64,000 nt of DNA, from the NCBI GenBank assembly GCA_019914945.1, contig CM034106.1:1550001-1614000 (forward strand). The letters are read 5' to 3'. How positions within the stretch are numbered: position 1 is the stretch's first letter; each line of letters opens with the position of its first letter. Origin of the DNA: Typha latifolia. Its lineage: Eukaryota > Streptophyta > Magnoliopsida > Poales > Typhaceae. Shown here in pieces: positions 11,401 through 23,131 of this stretch. The translations under genes and the position numbers were made by a program. The notes beneath the pieces are model-generated. The model had not been told where the DNA came from, did no database searches, and was given only the letters and a program-made list of their open reading frames with translations.

Positions 11401-14400
11401 AGATGTAATAAAAAATGCTTCAGAATTTTAGTTTTAAGAAATATAGATTTTAACAATATCAAAGTCCGATAAAAAAGGATAATGCTCGGCACAAGAAATA
11501 CTTTTAAAAGACGAGAGAGTGCTTGAATACCTAGCTAAAGAAACAGCTAGAGAGCGGAGAGTCTCTGCAAACCCAGACACACCAGGAGCTGTGACACAGC
11601 TACGAAGCCTCTCAAACAGACTATGTATTTTAAGAGCAGACGATCGCAAAGCATCATACTCAGAGGCCCTTCTCTCAGCTGCACATTTATTGGTACGAGC
11701 TTCTTCTCTTGCCTCATGTAGGCAATTCTCCAGATGTACACAATTCATCTGTTTTGAATTGTTGCAAACAAAAGAATATCAATAATTGTACATCAAATAA
11801 ACCTATAAATGAGAGGACAAGCACGGCAATCCACATCTGAATTATTAAATGCATGTTCTACAGAAAATAGAAATACCAACATAGAAGATTGTCAAAAAGC
11901 TAATATTTCCTCAAATAGTTCAAAGCTCAAAGTTGCAAAGGTCCAGAGAGCATTACTAAGTTCTTACCACAAGCTATCAACATGAAATGATTTAGCCAGA
12001 ACAAGATAATACAAGAAATGAGTTTTACCAACCGTCTATAGTGCTAGTAAGCAATATCAGGCATGATTTCAATAAATTCATGAAGCATTTAAGAATAGGA
12101 TAAAAGAATGATACAGTCACATTCTTGGGGAAAACTGAAACCATAGAAAAATCTATTTAGCAATTCTATAAAAATCCTCTGAATATGGGTGGAGGCACAG
12201 AGCCATATACATCTCTTGGGGGGGTATTGAAGTCTCTTACTCTTTACAGTAAGACCGAGAGTAATAGACAGCGATATTATGTTTTTAACCAACATGGTGT
12301 GAGAATATGAGTGAAAACTGAATTTATAACACTTTTTGAGAAACTAACAAACTAGTAGATTCATGACTAACCTAGAAACCAGGGAGATATAAGTATGAGA
12401 AATCATGACATCTTTACAGAAAGAAAAACACAATAGGAAAGAAAAGGACAACTTTGTAGACTTCATTAACGCAAGATCATGAAAAGATCCATAGCACTTT
12501 AATCACTTCAATTATCTGCAGCCACAACTAGTCTGAGGTTAAAGCAGTAGATGACTGGTGATAAGTGACAGACTTCATCAATTGTCTCCTGGAAGTTTAA
12601 TTCCCTCTTATCTCATGTGCCTCTGGTGGTAAGTGTTAACGGTTAACAACATTATAACAAGATAAAGTAGATGACTGGATGAACTAGAAAAAAGTTTAGT
12701 AGCTTATACCTAGGATATAACATTACAACAGTACAAGGATGACTAGGATTACCAGGTAGATTTAGGTGGGAAGTACGCATACAAATGATCAAAGCTCACC
12801 ACTAATTTAGAGGACTTCATGCAGATGAGAAGATTTAAAATTTCCAAATAGCAGAACAAAGAACAAAAATGTTATATGAGCTACCATTAAGCACAAATTT
12901 AACATCACTGTTCACTAGAAAATAAAGCTTATATCCCTTTTACCTGAGATTCATCAAGAAGGTTTCGACTGTGTTCAAGTTCTCTTCTGAGAGAGGTAAC
13001 ATCCTCCATAACATTTCTAAGCTTTGATTCAGTTTCATCCAATTGTTTCGACTTCTCTGCCAAGGAATTTTGCAGGTCCAATATAAGCAAATCCTTTGAT
13101 TTCACGTCAAAAGCAAGTTGATCATTAGTTCCACAAGGTAAAATGTTCAAAGGATCCTCCTCCTTGGAGACATCAGAAGTATTATTTGATACAACCAATT
13201 CTGGAGCCATCATTTTCCCTTCCTCATTGATACAACCAACTTGATGTTCATCATGTGGTGGTTCCAACATAGACGCATCCATGGAATTGCGAGTGGAATC
13301 CACTGACTGCATATTAAGTGTGCCTGAAAGATCTGTCATGTTTTCATCTCCACCTTCTCCATCTTTATTTGGTTGTCCAGCAATCTTGTCCAATTTTGGT
13401 TCCATTGATGCAGATGTAGAAGAAACCTCGTCCATAAGAATATTTGATGAATAAGGTAATTGAGCTTGCCCATCACCAAATATATCCAGATTACAGTCAT
13501 TTGCCTTAAAAGTTGAAAGCACAGAATCAGATGCATCTTTACTAGCTGCAAGCTTTTGCCCTTGCAAATACTGATCTGACAGTCTTTGCTCAAGCTCTTG
13601 AATACGCTTTTCATAGGACAAACACTGCTCCTGCTTCTTGTTTAACATTAATTGAAGATGACTGGCATATTCATCCTTCAAATGAAGAGCTTCAGCTGTT
13701 TTTTCCTTCATCGATTTCAGTGCATCATTGATTTGTCCTTCATCTACAGAGTCATATCCAATTTCAGCACCAAAACTACAGATTATTGCAATTGCTGAAG
13801 CAAGTTCAGCTTTTAACCTAGCATTCTCAACTTCCATTCTGCTTGTTCCAGCAATATCTGCAGTATCACAACCCTCAAAAAGTTCTTGGAGGTCAATTTT
13901 CTCACCAGTATGCAAAGAGCTTTCTTCAGATTTTGCTGAATTACAACTAGTGGATGTATCTGGGAAAGTCTTAGGTATTCCAGATCTCTCAGATTTAAAA
14001 GGCAATCCTACTAGAGATGGTGGGGCAAGACGGTCTACATCAACCAAATCAATTTGCAGCAAATTGGCATCAAAAGGAGCTATACTAACGTCACACTGGC
14101 TTGGAGAATCAAACAATCCCATGGTCGCCAAGATATCATGAGGAATATATTTACTCCAAGTCCTGAAGAAGCCCTCCCTTCTTCTAATCTCAGCTTCTCT
14201 CTCCGTTGCAAGCCTTTCAGCCAACTGTCCAGCCAAGCCCATGTACAATTTCAAAGAAGACTTTCTTCTTACTACTTCAGCAAGACAGGCCCTATATGCA
14301 TGACCTATTCCACTGACAAATTTTAGATTCTCAAACTCTCTGTCTTGATGTCCCATTACTTCTTGGAAAGCATGTAGCTCGTTCATCATATCTTTGATAC

Positions 14401-17400
14401 TAAATTGAGCAGACTTGACCTTTTGCATACTGACATGAACCAACAGATTCATCTCATTTTTCTTACCCCTAGACCTATCAAGTAACTTTGATATTGCATG
14501 GTCACAATTATGCAAATTGGTAAGCTGATCTTTCTCGTGAACATCATATATACGTCCAACAGCTGAAACTGCATCATGAGGGCGGAGAGAGGCAGTAACT
14601 TGGGGATTTGAAGAATCATCAACAAGCTTTTTTGCAGTACTGACATCTTTACTGCAGGAGATCAACATGTTCGTACATCAACTATCAATACACTAGGATT
14701 AAAATTACACAAAGAGTAGAAGGAAAGACAAACTGCCAATTCTAGACCAATCATCTGGATTAGTGCGGCATTCTCTAAAGACAATGCACAATGGTTTGAC
14801 ATCTCAGTGGACGACTACACGAGACTCGCCAATGTGAGGTTTGGGTGGGACAAGATGAACACAGCCTTGTCTTACCTCCATAATTGGAGAGGCTATTTGC
14901 AATTTTGCATAATTTAATTCCATGAGTATCTAAGTGCAATTTTGCATGGATGGAACCCATGAACATTTAAGTGCAAGGATACAAGCTGCCATAACATAAT
15001 GGCACCCTCTAACAAACCATAATATTGAAATCATTAATAGAATAACAATATGTTAGATGTGAAATATTGTGTACATTTTGATATGATATTGCACCTAGAT
15101 AGCTCTTCCATTCCAAGTTGACATCACATACAACAAGTAGATTTTTTCTTAAGAAGAAATCATTTACTGAAATCATGAATGTCCCTATGCATACAATCAC
15201 AACCTATAAACATACACAGATACACAAATATACAGATAACTTCAACAAGATTCATAATCAAACTAGAGCCAGTATCAAAGTTTAGTATACTGTTCATAAA
15301 CTCATTTCTTGCATTATACTACATAACACAAGACTTGAACTCATGACTCTCATGTTATATACATGCAAATGAAAAGTCAGAAGCCAAAAGGATGGATCAT
15401 ATCCAATGATACATATATCCCTAAAAATTCTGTCAGTGCACGAAAATGCAGGGATGAGTTGCCTTCATTACTGAAGAGCTTCTGCCATGATTTGAAAACA
15501 TAGCCACCAAGACCTACCATTATGGTGAATCCAAGTCTTCTTAAAAGCAACCATGACAGTCATTATGGAGGATCTAACATCCCAACGACATGCCAAAGCC
15601 AATGTGGTGCTATGTACCTTGGTACTAAAGATTAGGTACAACTTTAGTGGGCTTAAAAGCTCATAAGTTGTTATCCGAATGTGAACTTAAGTGTTCGAAA
15701 CATCCAATGAGTGGCTAAATTAGGAAAAAATGACTTCTCTTTCGGCCGCCAACCAAAGATTGCAACTAACCCAACATGAAGTTGATATAAGACTTCTGCT
15801 TGGATCAGGCAGATTTTTTAGTTTAAAACTTAGCAGAAATGAAGAACAAGAGAAAACAAAGTTTGACAAAAGTAAAAAGAAGCAGGTAATCAAGCAGGAA
15901 CAAACTTAGGTGAAGAAGTCAGATCAAAGATAGGTTCAGGGGCTCAAATTCTAAGGAAAGGCTCCATTCTGTTCACTCTTATTTGAGCTAACAACCCAAA
16001 CAAAGTCGCTAACACGGTTATGCTTGTTGATTCGTCTTGCAAGTTGCAACATTTGCTCTTTTATATTTTAAGAGTTTTGTGCATTTGCTGCTAAGTTCTT
16101 AAAACAGATCTCCTTTTACACTCGAGCAATTACCAATAAAAAGACAAATCGGGCAAGGGAACATGTTGTTCAACTTGAACGTTTTTCCAATGGAAGCAAA
16201 TGTCACCCTAGTCACAAATTTAAGCTAAATTCTAATGATTACCCATTATGTATTCAACTGAGTCAAAAGGTCATTTCCATTAATATCATAATATCATACT
16301 ACAATATTACATATTCAAGTTAACATAATAGTTTCAGATAACTACATAGAGCTTTTACATGAAGAGGAAGAAAATTAAAACTCCAATTAATACATGTGCT
16401 TTTACTTCAAGCCTTTAGTGAACATTCAATATTGTACTCAGTGAATACTGTCCACATGTATTTTACAATAGGAGATCAATCTTCTACTTCAAGCATTCTG
16501 GTCAATCAATATCCTTTTGATCAGATAGAAGTGGAATTTTAAGAGAATTGTGAGCAAGCCAGAGATTTTTCTTTGCTAATGTTTTGATTTCTACTGTAGG
16601 TCACTCCTTCAAGCTATCATTCTTATGATTGAAAGACAAGAATATAAGTTCTGAGGATGTTATGAAGTACATGGTAGTACACTAATAATTTATGAAGGAA
16701 AGGAATGCGTGTATAGATGAGCGATGAAATAATGGGGTATTCTCGTTCAGATAATCATAGAACATGCCAAACTGTCTCAAATAATTCATGCTCTTCCTTT
16801 TCTTGGTTATCACTGTAAGTGTTATCTTGTATTCGCTATCTGCTTCTATATAGTAAATTCATGTTCTTCCTTTTCTTGGTTATCACGGTAAGAGTTATCT
16901 TATATTTGCTATCTGCTTCTATATAATAATAATTCATGTTCTTCCTTTTCTTGGTTATCACTGTAAGAGTTATCTTATATTCGCTATCTGTTTCTATATA
17001 ATAACACTAGATCACTTGCATGCTCCCTAAAAATAAATGAATCTAAAATAAATAACTAAAAGAGAAGACTTAATCTTAAATAAGCAAATATCTAGTATTG
17101 CAAAGATGACAACGCAAAGAACATGAAACAAATAAAGGATGTACAAATTGTAGCAAGTACCAATGTAGACAAAAAGAACAATATCGAAAAGATGGTTCAT
17201 AGGCTAACCTTAAGCTCTGCATTATACTTTTCTGGTCATTAAGGATTTTATGATGGTCCTTTATTGAAAGCTCTAAATCCTTGCTACCAGCTGAGTTCAT
17301 AGCAACAATCAAATTCTCCACCTTTCTCTTCAGCTCCCCAAAATTTGACTTCAATTGTGAAACCTTAACTTCAAACTGCCTATGAGAATTAAAGCAAATA

Positions 17401-18158
17401 TCAGCCCACTTCCGCAGGTCAGCCTCCTTCACTAGATCGATCAAACATTTGCGACCATCAGACTGAAGTGCTGGGTGGAGCTTCAGAACCCGCAACCTCT
17501 CCACATCTCTCTCAAAATTAGCCAACAGATCATTGTGACTCCGGTGCTGCTGTGAGAAACACCTAATGAACTCTGTATACCTCTGATGCAACTTCCGGAA
17601 TGTATGATCCAGATTACCACGAGCCGTTTCCAATGCCCTCTCCTGCACCTGCTGCTCCCGCAGTAGCCTTTTGCAGACCTCAAATTTCACTCGGGTACAA
17701 TCATATACGGCATTGGCAAGCTGGAAATGGTATCGAAACTGGTGCTCGTAGGAAATCAAAGCCTTGAGAGCAGGGTCAGTTGCCCTATCAAGGGAGTGAG
17801 GATCCTGTGAAGGAGGAGGAGGCACCACAGCCTCAGGTACGTCGATGGCTTCAGGGGGCGGGCGAGGTGAATCTGTATGAAGTTTTGCCTTGTTGTAAAG
17901 GAAAACTTCGCGATCATCCTGCGGTAGCTTGTAGTACGACAATGGATGCTGCGAGTCCAGCGAGGTGTTGCGGCACAGGAGAAGCTGATCACCGATATGG
18001 ACGCGGCACAACGACTCTATCGACCGTTGAATTGCCTCGACGGTCGTGGAGCCATCGCACTCGAACTCGAAGCTATGCCCATTCTCCGCCACATGGACCA
18101 GAAGCTTCCGGCCAAGGACGAAGTCGTCGTTGGTGGTGACAGTTGAGCCGGAGCTCAT
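8462..18158 (-). CDS. ATG11: Autophagy-related protein 11 (5 exons, 1157 aa)
   Basis: ATG11 is the cytosolic scaffold that links the ATG1-ATG13 kinase complex to autophagic membranes and supports selective autophagy. Coding exons on the minus strand are 18158-17209, 14651-12944, 11748-11531, 10178-9965 and 8845-8462. All are GT-AG and the split codons (two Ser) fit. Residues about 10-90 form the ubiquitin-like N-terminus (KLLVHVAENGHSFEFECDG). Residues about 120-480 form the ATG17-like region (YEHQFRYHFQLANAVYDCTR). A long heptad-rich coiled coil occupies about 640-1030. The C-terminal ATG11 domain follows (FGRFEVHELAAFVENSAGHY, then DYIIGQIVHIERR). The length is close to Arabidopsis ATG11. 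I chose the ATG at 18156-18158; an in-frame ATG at 18213-18215 would add 19 residues with no family counterpart. Confidence 0.93.
10499..10592. repeat. Tandem duplication in ATG11 intron 3
   Basis: A unit of about 47 bp with the core ATCTAAATTCCTGCTATT is present twice in direct orientation. It is intronic and gives no sign of function. Confidence 0.8.
14652..17208 (-). other. ATG11 intron 1 (2.56 kb)
   Basis: The intron is AT-rich and bounded by AAG|GTTAGC and CTGCAG|TAAAG. Apart from the triple repeat near its 5' end, I recognise no gene or mobile element in it. Confidence 0.7.
16781..17004. repeat. Three tandem ~75-bp repeats in ATG11 intron 1
   Basis: A unit containing CTTCCTTTTCTTGGTTATCA and a downstream CGCTATCTG starts near 16784, 16858 and 16933. 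The copies differ at only a few positions, so the expansion is fairly recent. Confidence 0.9.
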
Positions 18159-18650
18159 CTTTCCCCTCACCGTCTCCTCCCCCAAAACCAGTACCTTACG
18201 GAATAAAAATCCCAACTCTAAACCAATTAAATAGTTACTTTTCCTTCTTTTTTCCCCCCTAATCCGCTCAAATCCAAACAGGGAGAACCACTAAACAAAC
18301 AGAAATTTCCCCACAATCCACCGAAAGAAACCCTGATTCACATCAACAGAGGGCCCAAGATCGCGCCTTTTTAGGATTTCCGACACCAGCGAGGAAAACC
18401 CACAAAGTATCGACAACTTCTCTGCCGGATTAGATCGTTCAACGAAGATCGAGCGAAGAAAACCAACAAATTCAAGCGAACAAAGAAGGGTATTTCTTGC
18501 GGAGAAGAGAGAAGGAATTCCCGACGCAACCAATGGTGAAGTAAAACCCTGATCACGTTTAACAATTGGGGGAGGGGGAGGAACCTTCCGATGCACGCAA
18601 GGGGAGGAAGTCGCCCCGTAGGCGGAGGTCGTTCACCTCTCTCGCAAGGG

Positions 18651-18677
18651 GGAGAGAGAGAGAGAGAGAGAGAGAGT
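18651..18677. promoter_or_regulatory. (GA)n tract in the ATG11 leader/promoter
   Basis: A pure GA dinucleotide run, CT on the gene's strand, lies about 500 bp upstream of the ATG11 start. Such tracts are typical of plant 5' leaders and can bind BPC/GAGA-type factors. The interval 18159-18650 is probably 5' UTR. A leader intron cannot be placed with confidence. Confidence 0.4.
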
Positions 18678-18679
18678 CC

Positions 18680-19393
18680 GGAAATTAAACAACACAGCTA
18701 AGAAGGTATAGATAAATATTTATAGATGATATATCTCATCAAATAATATAATCTATTAGTTGGTTATTTTAAATCTATCACAAATTCTATTCTATTTTAA
18801 TTTTTTAAAACAACTTAGGTTTGATCTCCACTACAATTTCATTTTGTAAAAAACACCCGTTATTTTAATATTTTATAGAATTAGTCCCTATGATTTTATC
18901 GTAGAATCAATTTGCCAATTTTCACTTATTAAATCTCTTCGTTTACCTTTTTAGTGGCTCTAAATATAACTATTCAAAATTATTTATGAAATTAACTTTC
19001 TTTCTCCGAAAACACCACAAATTAAATTATTTAAAGACAAGTCTCTTTCAGAGATCCCTATATTTATATGGCCTCATACAATATAAAATTAGTCCTCGCA
19101 GTTTAGAATATTTTGAATAATGACCTCTAGAATGGTAGAGACGACAAGGACCGATACATGAAATTGGAAAACATTGGGTACCTCTTTTATGAGATTAAGA
19201 CAATATGGACCAATTTTAACCAAACTTTTTCTCGTTTAATTGGATTAATTTAAGATAGTTATTATCCTGCATGATTGCTGTGTTTTATAAGGAATTGCCT
19301 TCCAACAAAAGTTAGTAATAAAATTGGACTTGGTATCTGATTAGTGATAGGATACGGTACGGGTTGTGTGAATATGGTCCAACCCGGCCCAGT

Positions 19394-19398
<5 letters not shown>
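18680..19398. other. AT-rich intergenic DNA upstream of ATG11
   Basis: No coding sequence or bounded element was recognised. Confidence 0.5.

Positions 19399-19457
<59 letters not shown>
19399..19457. repeat. (TA)n microsatellite
   Basis: An uninterrupted TA dinucleotide run of nearly 60 bp, likely polymorphic and prone to assembly error. Confidence 0.95.
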
Positions 19458-19460
<3 letters not shown>

Positions 19461-19569
19461 CAATATTTGGGTGATGTATTGGGGTCCGTGTGATGTACTG
19501 CCATAATGTCATCATCAGATCCAATTTGATTTGATGTAGGGTTGGAAGCATGAAACTTTTCATTTATTA

Positions 19570-19934
19570 GCAGGGATTTTTATGTATGACAGCCTATATT
19601 TTATTTATTTTGTGATTCACACCTATTTTTAAGAATTTTACAATCTGATCTTTTTATTTTTTTTCCAATAATTCTCATTTAACACCCTAGATTTAACTTA
19701 CACGGTACTAAAAAATTAATATTCTATTATAATATATAAAATAATTTATAAATATCTAAATTACTTCTATTTTTTTCATCGTCATTTTCTCTTTCAAATA
19801 AACGAAAAGGAAGAAAATAAGGAGGAGGGAGAGGGAGCGAAGACCAAGAAAGAGAGATTGGGTTATAAAATCATCAAAGATGAAATGCCAATCATAATAT
19901 AGGTGAAATATAGGGTGTCATTTGTAAAAATCAC
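19570..19934. mobile_element. MITE with ~22-bp inverted ends and TTA/TTATTA duplication
   Basis: The left end reads GGGATTTTTATGTATGACAG and the right end, reverse-complemented, reads GTGATTTTTACAAATGACAC. The reverse complements continue to match into CCTATATTT. Both ends are flanked by TTATTA (19564-19569 and 19935-19940). The 365-bp size and the TTA target suggest a PIF/Harbinger-type MITE. Related partial copies appear near 50005-50140 (+) and 52680-52815 (-). Confidence 0.65.
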
Positions 19935-19940
19935 TTATTA

Positions 19941-22059
19941 CAAATTTCTAATTCAAACCCTCTTCTTTATTATTTTGTACCATACTCTTTTCTTCTTTTC
20001 TTTTCTTTTAGCCTCTCTAAATTGATTCAATATTCCCATAATTATTATCTAGAATATCACATAGAGATCCTATAACTAGCATATAGTGTGTGCTTGTTTG
20101 AAATTCTACCTCGTAAATTAAGAGGTTGGCCAAGATCTTGAAACATAAAATCTCATAGATAGGTTATCAACTGGCACAAGTTATTTAAATTTGTATGAAT
20201 TATTTGAGATATAAATATGTTTATTAGGGTTGTAAATAGATTTTTTTTTTAATTATAAATAGATTAGTTAAATCATAAATAAATTATTATGTCATAAACA
20301 GGTTAATGGGTTAGGTTGTAAACATGTAATAAATATGAGCATGACTCATTTAATAATCAAGTTAAACATATTAACCCATTTACTATCCGAATTCGATTAA
20401 ACTAAACTCAAATCTATTTAAAGCCGAGTTATCATATTAGATTATTAAATTAGGTCAAAATTTTGTTTCCCGTGTACCTGTACCTTCGAGTCATCTCTCT
20501 TGTGGTATTTATAACTTGTAATTATCTTTTTTTTCCTACTCTTTGGAATCTTTTACTACTTAGAAGTAGATATTTTTAAAAGGAAGAAAAAAAATTTATT
20601 CATTAGGCTCTAGAATTATCTGGGCTAATCAAAATAACTAGTCACTTGAAGTTATCTCTATAGCATTCTATTGTATAAAATATAGCCCATAAAAGTAGGG
20701 ATACAATTGGAAATAATGCTAAATGGGAGGGGGTGAAATAGAAAAGTTTCCTATGATTAAATTGCCTGGTTCTAAAATCACAATCAAGTGGACATCTTCT
20801 AGGGTTATAAAGATAGATGGCTTTTTGTCCCTATTCCCCTATAAACAAGTTATTCCTGTCATTGGAATAACAAAATTAAATGCAATCAAGGTCACCCAAT
20901 TGTAGCATTGAGAGAATTTTAATGATGTGGGCCTAAAAGTTCAAGCTGCAAATTATTTTTATTTTTATTTTTTGTTGAGTTTTTGATTACTTTAAGTCTG
21001 CCTCTTAATTATTTTTACACATCTAATTTATATGAAACTATGTGAATTTTAAAATAGTTGTTCTATTTAGCGACTTTAAACACGTCAAATGATTTATATA
21101 GAAATTTTAAAATTAGTTAAAATATTATTAAGTTTGTGAGAAATTTTTTTTCCGTTAAGTGATTTTCGTATATATCGTTGATTCAAAAGCTTCTTATTAT
21201 TTCACTTATATCCATACCTAAAAAAGTGAGAGTTTTTGTGAACCCTAATTAATAAATATCACTTTCGGATTACACTTTTATCTCGACTAATATCCACCGG
21301 CAAATCATAAGTGATGTGGATCAAAGGGGCAATTAGTAAACTAGCAAGAAATTTCCAAATGGCAGTAGAACAGCATTGATAGAGTTGATGAGGACATTGT
21401 GTATTTCAGTCCAAAGCTCCAGTATGAACTACCAAGAAGTTTCACAAAGTCCAGAATTAGTCATTTTGTTACATCAACTCAGTCTCTTTCTTCTAATCAA
21501 ATTCAGATAGATGGATATCAGATGTGAACAAATACCAACCAACCCAGTTAAGGCATTAAGGAATTAATAAAAGAACACTCTATTTATTTATTTATTATTC
21601 AACCCCTATAATAATAATTTTAAGGTAATAAATATGAATATCAAATGTACTACATCATCATTCATGGAATTCTAAAAATAAAATGTGATATTATAAATGA
21701 TGGTTCTAAAAGAAAAGAAAGAGACTGCTGCTATTAGTCTCTATCTTTTAATCAATTCCAGATGGGTATCAACTGTGAACAATTCCAACCCAGTTGGGTC
21801 AATCTTTAAATCTTTGCAACATCATTCTGGAATATATTAATGGAGTAAGGATTTCAATAAAAATTATATAAAACCTGAGAATAATTTATTAAAAACACTT
21901 TACTTCTTTTTTTTTTCTTTTATTATCATCAACACCCTGCGATACAAGTATTTTTATTATTCAATAATAAATATCCATATGAACGGTGATAATAAAAATT
22001 CTAGAAATAGGGGTGAAAAATAACTGAAAATGGATCGGATAATTGTAATATCATATACA

Positions 22060-22097
<38 letters not shown>

Positions 22098-23131
22098 CAA
22101 GATACAGAGTACTAAGATACAAATATAGATATGAATATCTATATGAGTATTTGGTTTTTGAATCTATAAGAACTTATTAAGATATTACTAAAATTTATAA
22201 CACATTTAGTAACTATATATGGAGAGAGAGTTAAAGTTTTCACATAAAATATAAAAATAATCTCTTATCTCACTATTTTTACAATACTTTAAACTATATT
22301 GATATCTGAATATTTATAAGCAATACTTATTTTTTATTTGCATAAACTATTCCAATATCAAATATCAAAAGATGAATAGGAGAATCTTAACCCTACCTGC
22401 CATGATTCTTTCCAGAAACTGAATAGCTACCTCAGTTTTATGTTCACCTTGATGCTCATGTAGTATAGAAACTAATTTCAGTAAGATCCATACAAAAATT
22501 TGATGACTTTATTCACAACCACAACTTTTTTTTTCATAAAAACTTTCTCAAAAGTAGTTTTGTTCATAGAAACTACTCTCTTCTTCCTCTCAAGGACATA
22601 CAACTATATTACAAAAACAAAAGAATGTGGTTCCCGGATTCTATTGGTCATGATGACTATAGTTGAAATTGAATTAAGCTAGAAATTAGTCAGTCACATA
22701 GCCAGGCAAAACCGCTGCAAGATATTCGCTGCTGAATGGTCCAGAACTCGCTAACTGTAGAATACTATCCAATCTGTGGATTGCCTTCTTCATTTCAGTA
22801 ATCCAAACCAACCTCTCTGAAACTTCCAGTTCTGATCTCACAGGGACCAAGTATTATACTCCCAAACTGCCACTGCTTGTAGCATTGTATGTGGAAGACC
22901 AACATGAGCAATAGTAGCTTGAAAATGTTGCAGAACTATCCAAGCACCTAAGTTGCTTAGCCAATGGTGGAACTTCGTATACTCTGGTTAGATATCAGCT
23001 TTTTCTGTACATGTCTATTTCTATGTACCGCTGAACATGCACGTTGTGGCTGCTTCATCTGCAACATCGTGCACTTCAACCAGGAGTCAGTAGCAAATGA
23101 TGGCAGAACTTTGTATGAGATTATTTTTAAC
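19941..23131. other. AT-rich intergenic DNA between ATG11 and RPOTp
   Basis: This stretch contains a (TA)n-(T)n run at about 22058-22100 and a stretch near 20225-20460 with degenerate inverted ends around TTGTAAATAG and CCCATTTACTATCC, perhaps an old MITE. The RPOTp 3' UTR lies at its right end. No gene was recognised. Confidence 0.45.

Noticed and set aside
13728..14326. Plus-strand ORFs inside ATG11 exon 2
   Set aside because: They are reverse-strand shadows of a long coding exon.
18159..18215. Upstream in-frame ATG giving 19 extra ATG11 residues
   Set aside because: The extra residues have no counterpart in the family, and the downstream ATG matches the usual N-terminus.
22058..22100. 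(TA)n-(T)n run as a possible matrix or origin element
   Set aside because: Simple-sequence repeats of this kind are common in plant intergenic DNA and nothing else supports a function.
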